Origin: a virus
IMG/VR virus record: IMGVR_UViG_3300047276_000459
Span: 1-22,038 of that record
Length of the DNA stretch: 22,038 nt
Reading direction: 5' to 3' (one strand)
Shown: in pieces, positions 1-8,004 of the stretch
Layout: the number at the start of each line of letters is the position of its first letter
Position numbering within the stretch: position 1 is the first letter of the stretch
Notes under the pieces: generated by a model
The model's database searches: none
What the model was told of the DNA's origin: nothing
Seen by the model: the letters and a program-made list of their open reading frames with translations, nothing else
Translations under genes and position numbers: made by a program

Positions 1-686
1 GACAAGTGCTGAAGGGATCTTTTGAACAAAGCCACAAATGTCGCCGTTGCCGTGTCGGTAGAGGCCGCCGCATCAGCAGCCGAGCCAAAATTTGACTCCA
101 AAGCGTCAATGTCAGCAGCCGTGGCCTGTGTCGAGCTTTCAATGGCTTGAAGATTAGCCTCAACATCATCAGCCCAGTCCGAAGTTCCATCTGCTCGAAA
201 AACCTTCACGGGAAGCGGGCGAGAGTTCGATGCCGTGCTCGTATCCTCTTCCACCTCAGTGTCGACGTTGTCCAAGACGAACTGAGTCGGGCCCTGACTC
301 ACAGAAACTTGAAGGTTCCCGTCCTCATCGGACTGAGCATAGCGGGGCCGGAAGATCAGGAATGTGTCGCCATTGGTCGGCGCTGCCGAAAAAGGCGATG
401 CCACCTTGATCCAGTTCGCTCCAACCTCAACGACCTTCTGCTCGTCTTTGTCCAAAACACCCGCAGAAAAACGAATGATGTCACCAACCCGAGCGGCGTG
501 AGCCGTGGCACTGATGATCTGCGCTGTCGAGTCAGTTTCGGCTGTGTCCGATCCAACTTGATAGGCGAAAATCAGAGCGTTGACCGATAGTCCGTTCTGA
601 TACTGGCCAGTTGGCTCAACTGTTGCGTGCTGCCCTTTTGATTCGCCTTGCATCAAGCTAGATGCAAAGCCTCTCGGTGTACTCAT
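1..686 (-). CDS. Head/tail accessory or adhesion-type structural protein, partial (3' end beyond window)
   Basis: From an ATG at 686, preceded by a strong GGAGGGG Shine-Dalgarno, a frame with no stop runs off the left edge, giving 228 visible residues. I do not recognise a named family with certainty. Residues about 30-115 look like an all-beta domain (alternating small and hydrophobic residues around the segment VGDIIRFSAG). A central PLPVKVFRADGT motif and a following Ala/Asp/Thr-rich helical stretch with several near-repeats (AADIDALES, AADAAASTD) resemble the C-terminal parts of phage head-decoration, neck or tail-fibre proteins. It is the third gene after the major capsid protein and lies behind its own upstream terminator, which also suits a virion component. 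The existence of the gene is well supported; its role is inferred from position and composition. Long plus-strand frames in this region are shadows. Confidence 0.8.
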   Translation of the reverse strand, partial: MSTPRGFASSLMQGESKGQHATVEPTGQYQNGLSVNALIFAYQVGSDTAETDSTAQIISATAHAARVGDIIRFSAGVLDKDEQKVVEVGANWIKVASPFSAAPTNGDTFLIFRPRYAQSDEDGNLQVSVSQGPTQFVLDNVDTEVEEDTSTASNSRPLPVKVFRADGTSDWADDVEANLQAIESSTQATAADIDALESNFGSAADAAASTDTATATFVALFKRSLQHL

Positions 687-719
687 TACCCCTCCGCGTC
701 CTTAGTGGCGCCTCTCAGT

Positions 720-766
720 AGATAGAAGGGGCGAGCGGCTAACCACCAGATGTCTCCGCCCGCCCC
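720..766 (-). terminator. Rho-independent-like terminator after the 251-residue structural gene
   Basis: On the minus strand an 11-bp stem (GGGGCGGGCGG pairing with CCGCTCGCCCC, one G-U pair) encloses a 17-nt loop and is followed by the pyrimidine-rich tail TTCTATCT. It starts 12 bases after the stop at 778. The U-tract is imperfect, so it may be partial and tune the level of downstream genes. Confidence 0.6.
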
Positions 767-777
767 AGCACGGTTTC

Positions 778-1533
778 TTAGTAAGCATCCATTCCGGTAC
801 CGCCAACGACAAAGGCATGCCATGCCGAGTCCGCCGCTGCACCAGTTAAATCTTCCGTTTGGATCGTGATCGAAGCAGCCGTTGCTGCCGCAATCCTCGC
901 GATCCTGTTGTCAGTCGCACACATCACAACCACTTGGGGGGCCTTCTCAAAAGGTGTCCCAAAAGTCAGAGTGTACTCGCCGTCCGTGTCGCTTCCAGAC
1001 AATGTCGCGTCAAACTTCCCAGCATCCAATGCCGCCAAAGAGGCAGCACCTTGCTGCGTGATCGTGACACCAATGGATCCGTTTCCAGACTCGTCAGCAT
1101 TGTATCGCGTAGCATCGGTAACTGGTCCATCTTGGTCGCATGTGACAATCAGAGTGCCGTTGGCAGCCGAGTCATCGGTCGTGAAAGCGTCGGTAAACCC
1201 AGTCAGTCCGTTGATCGCAGCCTCGACCGCCGCAGCCATCTGAGCAGCTGTGGTCAACCCAGACACGTCAACATTGACCTTGCGTCCAGCGGCCACTGCC
1301 ACCCAAAGGGCACCAGTTGGCTCAGGAGCAGAACCTGTCTTGTCGAGCGCAAACGCCCAAGACTGGCCTGCCGCATCGTAGAAAATCACATGATCCCCGC
1401 TTGTCGAACCAGCAAAGGTCGCAAGCGTGAGAGTGGTGATTTCCTTCTTTGCTGTGGCACCAGCACACGAGAAGGCCAGGAGCTTCATCTTCGGCTGGGA
1501 GCCGACAATCGTTCTCGCAAAGCTCAAACGCAT
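778..1533 (-). CDS. Probable head decoration or fibre protein with inserted beta domain (paralogue of next gene upstream)
   Basis: A 251-residue protein with ATG at 1533 behind AAGGGGG. Residues about 178-251 form a compact domain (GEYTLTF, then APQVVV, then TDNRI, then a final FVVGG block) that aligns without gaps of note with the C-terminal two thirds of the 110-residue neighbour at 1545-1877. Residues about 32-165 are an extra block (DHVIFYDAAGQSWAFALD, then AAQMAAAVEAAINGL, then GTLIVTCDQDGPVTDAT) of a type I recognise from many phage structural and tail proteins, where it recurs as an exchangeable beta-alpha module. The gene therefore looks like the short paralogue with a module inserted between its N- and C-terminal parts. 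Position just after the capsid gene suggests a capsid-surface or fibre role; host binding is possible but not shown. Confidence 0.85.
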   Translation of the reverse strand: MRLSFARTIVGSQPKMKLLAFSCAGATAKKEITTLTLATFAGSTSGDHVIFYDAAGQSWAFALDKTGSAPEPTGALWVAVAAGRKVNVDVSGLTTAAQMAAAVEAAINGLTGFTDAFTTDDSAANGTLIVTCDQDGPVTDATRYNADESGNGSIGVTITQQGAASLAALDAGKFDATLSGSDTDGEYTLTFGTPFEKAPQVVVMCATDNRIARIAAATAASITIQTEDLTGAAADSAWHAFVVGGTGMDAY

Positions 1534-1544
1534 ATTAGCCCCCT

Positions 1545-1877
1545 TTAGATTGCATCCTCGGCATCAGATCCAAGAACGAACACATGGAAGTCTGCGTCTG
1601 TGGCCGATCCCGACAGGTTTTCTGTCAAAATCTGAACCGAGCCAACGCCAACCGTCCCCACCTTACACACGATATTGTCCGTGATAGGAGTCGCAATCAC
1701 TTGCGGCGCCCGCGCATACGGAACATCAAACGTGAGAAGATAGTCGCCAGTCCCTTGATCTGTGAGCGTCATGTCAGACGCACAAAGGCCAGAAAGAGCC
1801 GCTGTTCCAGTGCCGTCGACAATCGCCGTCATCAGGCGCATCAAACGCTGCGTGCTTTTCACTGCTTTTGCATTCAT
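1545..1877 (-). CDS. Small decoration/fibre-type structural protein
   Basis: A 110-residue protein, ATG at 1877 with AGGAAAGG upstream. After a short basic N-terminus comes a Gly/Ala/Ser/Thr-rich region and then the beta-domain pattern GDYLLTF, APQVIAT, TDNIV, ILTENLSG, FHVFVLG. The same pattern closes the next gene downstream, so the two are tandem paralogues with 11 bases between them. Such a short, all-beta, highly expressed gene immediately after a capsid terminator fits a head decoration protein or a head-fibre base. No enzymatic motif is present. The assignment is by position and fold-like pattern only. Confidence 0.8.
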   Translation of the reverse strand: MNAKAVKSTQRLMRLMTAIVDGTGTAALSGLCASDMTLTDQGTGDYLLTFDVPYARAPQVIATPITDNIVCKVGTVGVGSVQILTENLSGSATDADFHVFVLGSDAEDAI

Positions 1878-1911
1878 GTCGTACCTTTCCTCATGCTAAG
1901 GGCATGGACCT

Positions 1912-1950
1912 ATAAAGAGGCGACGGGGCCAACAACCAAACCCCGCCGCC
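1912..1950 (-). terminator. Terminator-like hairpin after the capsid gene
   Basis: On the minus strand GGCGGCGGGG pairs with CCCCGTCGCC (10 bp, one G-U pair), with a 12-nt loop and then TCTTTAT. It lies 14 bases past the capsid stop. Terminators of partial strength are common here in phages and set capsid message above downstream genes. Confidence 0.65.
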
Positions 1951-1964
1951 AAGGACTCTTCAGG

Positions 1965-3158
1965 TTACGTTGCAAGACCTGTCAACACGCCTTGGAAAGA
2001 CGGGATGATGAGGTTCTGGTAGTACCCGCCGTAGCGTGCGCCATACGTGTCCGCCGACGCCGAACGAAGGAAGACTGTCCCGTCGTCATCAAACCATCCC
2101 ATGTCTGGGCGGTGATGGGCCGTGATGTAGTTCGTGTTGAGGAAGTACATGCGGTCATCCTCGACGAAACGCTCAGGGAAGATACCGATTGAACCAGCCG
2201 CCGACATGAACTCGAGACCCTTGAACGACACCTTGCCTTTGAGTTCTGGCGAGCGTGGCTCAACGATGTACTGCTTCTGATCTTCCAGAAGGTTCATGAT
2301 TTTGCGGTACTGAGTGAAGGACGTGACGATCAGGTCAGGCACCTTGCCCGAACGACGTTGAACCTCGAGCATGACCTTGTTCATACGGTCAACGGTGATA
2401 CCAGCACCACCAGCTGCCTCTTGAACCGACTGCCAACGACGACCTACGTTGATTCCGTAGAGTGTCGACGAAGTCGCATCGCAAACACCTTTCAATCCCA
2501 AAGGATCGTTGTTGCGCGAGTTCTGCATGTAAACAACATGCGTACCTGCGCCGATCATTGTGAGATCGTCCGAACCACTGATGCGCTGCAATGTTACCGC
2601 GCGAGTGGCAGGGTCAACCGAAACGACCTCAAACACAGAAGCCAGCGTGTTGACGTTGCAGAAGTCGCCTTCCTCGAAGTTCGCTTCTTTCCAAGTCGCC
2701 GCCGTGATCGTGATGATCGGGTCAGTCGCCGTTCCAGACGAGCTGCCAGAGAACGATCCCAATGCACCAGTGCCGTCTCCGAACAAGATGCGCGATGCGT
2801 TGCGTGTCCAGCTTTCCACTGTCTTTTGAACAGTGTGCTTGGTCGCCTCAACGAACGCGCCCTCGTTGTTGATCGACGCTTTGATCGTCTCACGGTCGAT
2901 CTCGCAAACCGCGTAGACCTTCTTGGCTGTGAGCGTCAAATCGCCGTAGTTTGCGATGTTGGCAGCAGGAAGCGAACCCGAACCAACGCCGCCAGAGAAA
3001 CCAGTCGGAACAGGAAGTTTCATTTCCTTACCGACGAAGTTGTACTCTTTCTTGATGCGACCCAGCGTGACGTTCGCCGAGTTGTACACATTGTCCGAAA
3101 TCTTGCCGTACTTCTGCTTAAAGAGAGCTGAAGCATCTGTGATATTGAAATTAGCCAC
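1965..3158 (-). CDS. Major capsid protein, HK97-fold type
   Basis: A 397-residue protein. The start is GTG at 3158, set exactly 6 bases after GGGAGG; no ATG competes. The N-terminus (ANFNITDASALFKQKYG) is helical, followed by a Gly/Ser-rich segment at about 54-66 and a long region with the mix expected of an HK97-like capsid: an N-arm/E-loop area, an extended GDGTGALGSFSGSSSGT stretch near residue 125-142, and a C-terminal segment rich in aromatic residues (YGARYGGYYQNLIIPSF). Gene order portal, scaffold, this gene and a following terminator make the assignment firm even without a search. There is no N-terminal prohead protease or delta-domain signature in this protein; a separate scaffold is encoded just upstream. 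Confidence 0.9.
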   Translation of the reverse strand: MANFNITDASALFKQKYGKISDNVYNSANVTLGRIKKEYNFVGKEMKLPVPTGFSGGVGSGSLPAANIANYGDLTLTAKKVYAVCEIDRETIKASINNEGAFVEATKHTVQKTVESWTRNASRILFGDGTGALGSFSGSSSGTATDPIITITAATWKEANFEEGDFCNVNTLASVFEVVSVDPATRAVTLQRISGSDDLTMIGAGTHVVYMQNSRNNDPLGLKGVCDATSSTLYGINVGRRWQSVQEAAGGAGITVDRMNKVMLEVQRRSGKVPDLIVTSFTQYRKIMNLLEDQKQYIVEPRSPELKGKVSFKGLEFMSAAGSIGIFPERFVEDDRMYFLNTNYITAHHRPDMGWFDDDGTVFLRSASADTYGARYGGYYQNLIIPSFQGVLTGLAT

Positions 3159-3178
3159 TTAAAACCTCCCAAATTGGT

Positions 3179-4369
3179 TTATAAATCATCAAACGTCATT
3201 GGCTCGCTGGCGAAATTCTTCGGCGCGGCGGCCTTTGGCGCTGCCTTGGGTTGGCTGGCTCTGACTTTCTGCGACAGGTTGGATGCCTTACGATCCTTGA
3301 AGAACTCCTTCACGGTTTCCTTCACGATCTTCGGAGACATCTTGGAGCTGCGCGCCATCGGAATCAGCTTTGCCAAGAACTTATCTTTTTCGGAATCATC
3401 CAGCTTCAGACCCATTTCCTCGAATGCTTCGTCGCTTGCGCTGAGATAAGACTCAGTGGCGGCTACATTGAGAACGTCCTCGACTGTTATAGAACCGGAC
3501 CTTGGAACAAACTCTCCGCTCTGGGCCGCCTTCGCAAGCATGCTGTAGGTGGCTTCAAACTGATCTTTTGTCACTCCGGCTGCTTCGATCTGGCGTGTGA
3601 CTTGGGTCTCGAAATCGCGAAACTCGCGCTCCTGCCGTTCACTTTCCAGACGGGATTGAGTTTGGCTCCGGTAGAAATCAGCTTCGATTTCTGCGTCCGC
3701 CGCTCGTCTCTCAGCGTCAGACATTTCTAAGCGTTTTTCAAGCAAAGGATTGATGGCTTCAAGAAAATCTTTGCGATACTGGACCGGGTCCATACCAGCC
3801 ATCTCGGCCATCTTCATCAATCCCTGGATCGGGTCCTTCTGGCTTGCCTGGAACATCTCGCCAAGTTTGGACATGACAGTATCGCGTTCTTGCTTAAACT
3901 TCTGTTTTTCCGCACCGAGCTTTCCAAACTCATTCGACCACGACTTCTTGCCGGAATAGTCAGCTCGAAGCTGCTCGAGAGTAACTAGCTCTTCTTTGCC
4001 GTCGACCGTAACCGGAACCTGCGCTGTGGCCGGAAGTTCGGTTTCCTGGTCTCCTGCTTTGATCTTGTAGACCTTTGGCGGCTTTTCGCCTGCCTTGATC
4101 TTGTCATCTTTGGCGGCCTTGGCGGTCTTCCCATCCTGATCCTTGTCCTTTTGCGGCTTGTCATCGCCGGACTCAGAATCAGTTTCGCTCTCGCCCTTTT
4201 TCTTGTCCTTTTCTTTCGATTTGTCAGGACCACTGCTGGACTTTACCGAGTCCTCTGCGCGACTGCGTGCAGCCGATAGGTCATCAAAAGAGGTGGCCGT
4301 CTCGCCAGGACCTACCTCGATTGTTTCGTTTTCAAGACCTGAAACCGTCTCATTGACTGTTGTTTCCAT
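3179..4369 (-). CDS. Capsid scaffolding protein
   Basis: A 396-residue, highly charged protein with ATG at 4369 behind GGGAGGA. Residues about 35-95 are almost entirely Lys, Asp, Glu and Ser and should be disordered. A VTLEQLRADYSGKKSW segment follows (about 125-145); this kind of 'L-E-Q-L-R-x-x-Y' block is often seen in phage scaffolds ahead of a long helix. Residues about 150-300 are predicted coiled coil (many Glu, Lys, Arg and Gln with heptad hydrophobics). The C-terminus is Lys/Ala/Pro-rich and ends acidic (MTFDDL), the sort of tail that contacts the capsid inner surface. The position between portal and capsid genes is diagnostic. The protein would be present in the procapsid and lost or cleaved during maturation. 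Confidence 0.85.
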   Translation of the reverse strand: METTVNETVSGLENETIEVGPGETATSFDDLSAARSRAEDSVKSSSGPDKSKEKDKKKGESETDSESGDDKPQKDKDQDGKTAKAAKDDKIKAGEKPPKVYKIKAGDQETELPATAQVPVTVDGKEELVTLEQLRADYSGKKSWSNEFGKLGAEKQKFKQERDTVMSKLGEMFQASQKDPIQGLMKMAEMAGMDPVQYRKDFLEAINPLLEKRLEMSDAERRAADAEIEADFYRSQTQSRLESERQEREFRDFETQVTRQIEAAGVTKDQFEATYSMLAKAAQSGEFVPRSGSITVEDVLNVAATESYLSASDEAFEEMGLKLDDSEKDKFLAKLIPMARSSKMSPKIVKETVKEFFKDRKASNLSQKVRASQPKAAPKAAAPKNFASEPMTFDDL

Positions 4370-4425
4370 AGTTCCTCCCGCGCCAAGTGACGCGTGGTTG
4401 TTGGTTTAGTTCGGCCAATGGGCCA

Positions 4426-6585
4426 TTAAATCGGCTGGAATCCTCCGCCAGGAGCCATTCCCTCATCCTCGGGAGGAAGATCGAGCCCAGCTATGGCTGC
4501 GTCCGGCTGAATCATGCCCATCTCAGGCGGCATCGCTTCGGCAGGCATAGCCTCTGGCGGGAGCATCTCGGGTGGCATATCCGGTGGCATCGGTGGTGGC
4601 GGTGGTGGTTCTGGCGTGTAGAACACTGGGAAAAATGGATGTTGCTGCGCCTGCATTAAAATCGCCGGGTTCTTCTTTCCCTGCTCAAATATCAGCATTT
4701 CGGTCGCCATCACGTGATCTTTCATGGCCTCTCGGCGTTCCTGCGGCATCTTCTTGTAGGAAGAGTCCTGCATGGCCTTGAAGTGAATCTGCCAGTGAAC
4801 CCAGCTCGACTCATACTCCTGCGGCTCGTCAGTTGGCTTGCCGTCAAGAATCGCTTCGTTCTCAGCCTCTGCCGAACGGGCTGCGGCTGATGCGTCGGTC
4901 AGGAACTTCTCGGTCTGTCCAAGGTCCAACATCTCCACGACCTGCTCTTGCGGGAACATGCCTGGGAAGGTCTTGGCGAAGTCTAGAATCGACTGCATAC
5001 GAGCAGCCTTGGAGTCAGGAAGTGCTGACGAGTTTTGAATCCTGATATCGAACGGACGGGCAAGAACCTTTGGATCAAACTCCGAAGCCACCCAGGAGCC
5101 GTTCTTTCCGAGAATCAGCATTACCCGCTTGTCAGATGGCTTGTAGTACTGCGCACAAACCTTGAGCGTCTTCCATGCAACGCGACGCACGAACTCGTTG
5201 TAGTTCACGATCTCTGCATTGGCGATCTGCCGTTCTTGTTCGGCGACAAAGGTCAGCGCAACGCCCGATGTGATCCCGGCTGGCGGTTCGCCGCGAAGGA
5301 CATCACCAACCTGGGCCAGCATCATGATTTCGTCGCGAAGCATGGTCCTAAACTGGAACACTTCCCCTGGGGTCGGATTCTGCTGACCTAGTGTTGGCGG
5401 AACCCCGCCCTGATACTGAACCACCGTGATGTCGTTGCCGAGTGACTCGACGTTTACCGTTCCACGTGGAACAAACCACTTGGGATGAGCAGTCAGCATC
5501 TGGTTTCGGATGATGGCATTGGTGAGGTTGTTGTACTGGGCCTGTGGCCCGCGAACCAAGTTAAAGAATGACACGGCATGCTGTTCGCCAGGAATGTCCA
5601 TGCAAGGCATGCGCTCAAACGAGAACTCGCCGTGCTCATATTTGTTGTCATCGTTCTCGAGGATCACGTCCTTCGTGAAGACAATCGTCCGGCCCTTTGG
5701 CATGTGCGGGTGATGCTTGTGCGTAAAGGTCATCTTGAAGGTCTCGTTGACGAGCTTTTCCTCCTCGAGCTTTGAGACCGAGTACATGGTCTTGGCCGTC
5801 TCAGACTTGATCTGACCGGCTTTATCTGGATAGTCCCGCTTGAGTTCCTCGGTCTGCACGCGCTCGATCTCGAACACGTAGTTGGCATCCTCGAAGCTCA
5901 TCTTCTTTTCAAAGAACAAGAACAGGGGTAGCTTCACCTTATAGCGCACGTCGCCAATATGGACAGGTTCCTCGATCATTCTTGGCTGACCCTTGTCATC
6001 GAGGATCGGTTCACCCTTTTCATCCAGAAGGGGCTGCTTCTCATTCGGGTCATAGTCCGGGTGGAGCTTGCCTAGGTTCTTATCCCAGCAAATATCCAAG
6101 TATCCCTCGCCGCATATCTGAGCCACACGCAGGGCGGTCATATTCTTGACCTCGTATCCCTGTTGCTGCTGCACATAGTCGAGGAAATTTTTGGCGATCT
6201 TGGCAGATGTCTTGTCCTGGATCTCGTCGTGCTGAGGGATTACCTGAACAACCGGCTTAAACTTGATGAGGCGGGAAACTCGCTGCTCTGTCGTGTTCGA
6301 CAGAAGGTTCATGACCATCTTGGGCGAGAATTTGGCCCTTTCCTGCTCTCGATCGCGGTTTCCTGACCGGGTATCAAGTGTCTGGTACTGTACACCCTTG
6401 TACCTAGCCAGGTTGTACTTGATCTCCCTGATTCGGTCCTCGTTGAGGCGCTGAAGGAACTTAAGCTCAGCATTGAGCCACTCCAGAACCTTCGGCTCAT
6501 TGTCCATATCAATCGACCAAATCGGGTCTTTGTTGCCAGTCTGGTCAATAGAATCCATTGAGTCGAAATCAAGATCGCTGCTCAT
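4426..6585 (-). CDS. Portal (head-tail connector) protein, P22-like size
   Basis: A 719-residue protein with ATG at 6585 behind CTGAGG. Its length is close to the 725-residue P22 portal, and gene order (terminase upstream, scaffold and capsid downstream) matches. The N-terminal third contains a helical clip/wing pattern (WLNAELKFLQRLNEDRIRE at about 34-52). The middle holds membrane- and stem-like helices (NLVRGPQAQYNNLTNAIIRNQ). Portal rings dock the terminase and conduct DNA. The last about 60 residues are a low-complexity tail of Pro, Met and Glu (PPPPPPMPPDMPPEM and onward) ending in Gly-rich sequence; P22 portals carry a long C-terminal barrel instead, so this tail is unusual. Assignment is by length, context and general pattern. 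Confidence 0.88.
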   Translation of the reverse strand: MSSDLDFDSMDSIDQTGNKDPIWSIDMDNEPKVLEWLNAELKFLQRLNEDRIREIKYNLARYKGVQYQTLDTRSGNRDREQERAKFSPKMVMNLLSNTTEQRVSRLIKFKPVVQVIPQHDEIQDKTSAKIAKNFLDYVQQQQGYEVKNMTALRVAQICGEGYLDICWDKNLGKLHPDYDPNEKQPLLDEKGEPILDDKGQPRMIEEPVHIGDVRYKVKLPLFLFFEKKMSFEDANYVFEIERVQTEELKRDYPDKAGQIKSETAKTMYSVSKLEEEKLVNETFKMTFTHKHHPHMPKGRTIVFTKDVILENDDNKYEHGEFSFERMPCMDIPGEQHAVSFFNLVRGPQAQYNNLTNAIIRNQMLTAHPKWFVPRGTVNVESLGNDITVVQYQGGVPPTLGQQNPTPGEVFQFRTMLRDEIMMLAQVGDVLRGEPPAGITSGVALTFVAEQERQIANAEIVNYNEFVRRVAWKTLKVCAQYYKPSDKRVMLILGKNGSWVASEFDPKVLARPFDIRIQNSSALPDSKAARMQSILDFAKTFPGMFPQEQVVEMLDLGQTEKFLTDASAAARSAEAENEAILDGKPTDEPQEYESSWVHWQIHFKAMQDSSYKKMPQERREAMKDHVMATEMLIFEQGKKNPAILMQAQQHPFFPVFYTPEPPPPPPMPPDMPPEMLPPEAMPAEAMPPEMGMIQPDAAIAGLDLPPEDEGMAPGGGFQPI

Positions 6586-6592
6586 TTATACC

Positions 6593-6853
6593 TCAGAAAG
6601 CGTCGTCGCCCAGGTCGAGCATCGGCGCTGATGTGTTTTTGGCTTCGTTGTGAATCTTTTGCATCGCTTCGTCGCTGTCGGTCTTGAGTCCGGCAAGCTG
6701 CTCAACAGGAACAAGCTGGACCGAATGTGTTGAGCGTTTCATGGCTGCGACTTCGATCTTGGCGTCAATAGCTAGCCAGGTTCCGATCACAGCTGCGATT
6801 AGGGCGAGTAGGGATAAGACTAGGGTGATTGTTTCTAGTATCATGCGCCACAT
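6593..6853 (-). CDS. Small membrane-anchored protein, unknown function
   Basis: An 86-residue protein. I place the start at ATG 6853, about 9 bases after AAAGG; ATG 6844 is a second option and a longer TTG form at 6880 has no good ribosome site. Residues about 5-28 (ILETITLVLSLLALIAAVIG) form one clear transmembrane helix, followed by a soluble tail containing KIEVAAMKRSTHSVQLVPVE and an acidic C-terminus (LDLGDDAF). It would sit in the host inner membrane with the tail on one side. It lies 7 bases upstream of the portal gene and is presumably co-transcribed with it. A holin or spanin role is possible for single-helix phage proteins, but nothing here shows it. Confidence 0.7.
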   Translation of the reverse strand: MWRMILETITLVLSLLALIAAVIGTWLAIDAKIEVAAMKRSTHSVQLVPVEQLAGLKTDSDEAMQKIHNEAKNTSAPMLDLGDDAF

Positions 6854-6936
6854 CGTCACGGCCTTTGGTAAAAGTTTCAACGAAAAACTTACCGAACGAA
6901 CGGCACCGCAGAGAGTGTCGGATTTCCAGCCCTACC

Positions 6937-7173
6937 CTAGCGGATCGGAACAATCGTAACTTGCTGCTGCTCAGAATTAAACTGGACCTGGCCCTCGCAG
7001 TGGAGCACATAGGCCGGTGTGGCATTTCGCCGAGTGAGCGTCCGAGAAGGGACTTGGATTTCTACGTGCTTTACATAGAAGATAGACTTTGAGGTTTCAA
7101 CGCGCCACGGAAGGCCGTTGGCCTCAAACTCTTTTGAGTACATGACTAGGATTGAACTAGAATCGAATCCCAT
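6937..7173 (-). CDS. Hypothetical small phage protein (78 aa)
   Basis: ATG at 7173 overlaps the stop of the upstream membrane peptide as TAATG, with GGAG placed correctly inside the upstream gene, so the two are translationally coupled. The sequence is beta-rich in pattern (SIFYVKHVEIQVPS, then YVLHCEGQVQF, then QQVTIVPIR), without Cys clusters or catalytic motifs. I do not recognise the family. About 80 bases separate it from the next gene and nothing convincing is coded there. Confidence 0.7.
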   Translation of the reverse strand: MGFDSSSILVMYSKEFEANGLPWRVETSKSIFYVKHVEIQVPSRTLTRRNATPAYVLHCEGQVQFNSEQQQVTIVPIR

Positions 7174-7271
7174 TAAAGGTCTCCATCGAAGTCATCAAAG
7201 ATGTCGCACACGATTAGGGCAAAGCTCAGCGTTAGCAGGATTATGCATATCGCCACCATGCCAATGCTCAT
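7173..7271 (-). CDS. 32-residue transmembrane peptide
   Basis: This short gene starts with ATG at 7271, overlapping the upstream stop as ATGA, with AAAGG six bases before it, and ends in TAATG with the next gene. The translation is one hydrophobic helix (residues about 4-22, MVAICIILLTLSFALIVCD) followed by a short acidic tail (DIFDDFDGDL). Coupling on both sides makes chance unlikely. It is probably a small inner-membrane protein of unknown role; such peptides in phages are sometimes holins or regulators of lysis or superinfection. Confidence 0.65.
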   Translation of the reverse strand: MSIGMVAICIILLTLSFALIVCDIFDDFDGDL

Positions 7272-7801
7272 CTTGAGCCTTTGGCCGGAAGTGGTACTGA
7301 TTCTTCCTCGTTGTCGGCATATCTAAGGATCTGACGCATGCGCATCTCATCCACCGACCCGAACTTATCTTTGGCCTTTCCCATCAGTTCAGATGCGGCC
7401 CGAAGTTCGTCTTGGGTCTTTGCGCCAGATTCCATCCCGAGTAGTTTCAGCGCGAGGGACAGGTTTGCTTTTGCATCCTCACGATCAATAAATACTTCGT
7501 TTGACATATCTGGCGTATGGACTGTCAATCCGTCTCGTAAATACACCGAGTAGCTTTCGCCATCTGGGCTTTCCATGATTCGACCGGCCTGACGGCCTCG
7601 ATCCCACCATTCTCCAGATTCCTTTTCTTCTATTGAACTCTGAACGGAAGGACTCTGCTTTTTCCAGTCGTGAACCGGACCCGAAATAGGCGCCTTCCTG
7701 TTGATTGCCTGACGAGCTTCCTCATAGGCCTTAAGCCGAGCATTCTTTTCGGCCACGCCAGCTAAGTCCAAGAGTCTCTGGTTAAGCCGCATAGAAGCCA
7801 T
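7268..7801 (-). CDS. Hypothetical phage protein in the packaging module (177 aa)
   Basis: The start is ATG 7801, overlapping the upstream stop as TGATG; a GTG one codon earlier is equally reachable from GGGCGG. The N-terminal half is helical and basic (RLNQRLLDLAGVAEKNARLKAY cut into heptads). The middle contains SGEWWDRGRQAGRIMESPDG and SYSVYLRDGLTVHTPD, which look like a short beta region. The C-terminal third is helical (ANLSLALKLLG, ELRAASELMGKAKDKFG). It lies between terminase and portal, where phages often keep small adaptor or unknown proteins. I do not recognise the family and claim no function. Confidence 0.75.
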   Translation of the reverse strand: MASMRLNQRLLDLAGVAEKNARLKAYEEARQAINRKAPISGPVHDWKKQSPSVQSSIEEKESGEWWDRGRQAGRIMESPDGESYSVYLRDGLTVHTPDMSNEVFIDREDAKANLSLALKLLGMESGAKTQDELRAASELMGKAKDKFGSVDEMRMRQILRYADNEEESVPLPAKGSR

Positions 7802-7995
7802 CACTTACCGCCCATTAGCTTCAGTGCTCGCTTCTTACGGTTCTCGTACATTGCCGCCTGTTCAGCGTCAGCCTTGGCTTCGTCAGACATAAGTTCGCCA
7901 TCATCGCCGATCTTGATTGGCCGAAGCTCGCCCTTTCCAGCCTTTTGATGCTGTCCAGCGTAAATCAGAACATCCTTCAAACTTCTCTTTGCCAT
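7801..7995 (-). CDS. Hypothetical small basic protein (64 aa)
   Basis: ATG at 7995 with AGGGGAA upstream, 9 bases after the terminase stop. Mostly helical and charged (DEAKADAEQAAMYENRKKRALKLM cut in two halves), with a Lys-rich end. No motif recognised. Coupled by TGATG to the next gene. Confidence 0.65.
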   Translation of the reverse strand: MAKRSLKDVLIYAGQHQKAGKGELRPIKIGDDGELMSDEAKADAEQAAMYENRKKRALKLMGGK

Positions 7996-8004
7996 GCGTT
8001 CCCC

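Noticed and set aside
859-1548. 229-codon plus-strand reading frame, and a similar 257-codon frame at 2358-3131
   Set aside because: Both are antisense to well supported structural genes, Arg/Ser/His-rich, and lack ribosome sites; they are by-products of minus-strand codon use.
4370-4425. Terminator between portal and scaffold genes
   Set aside because: Short inverted repeats (CGCG, GGCC) exist but without a U-tract; the scaffold ribosome site lies immediately after them.
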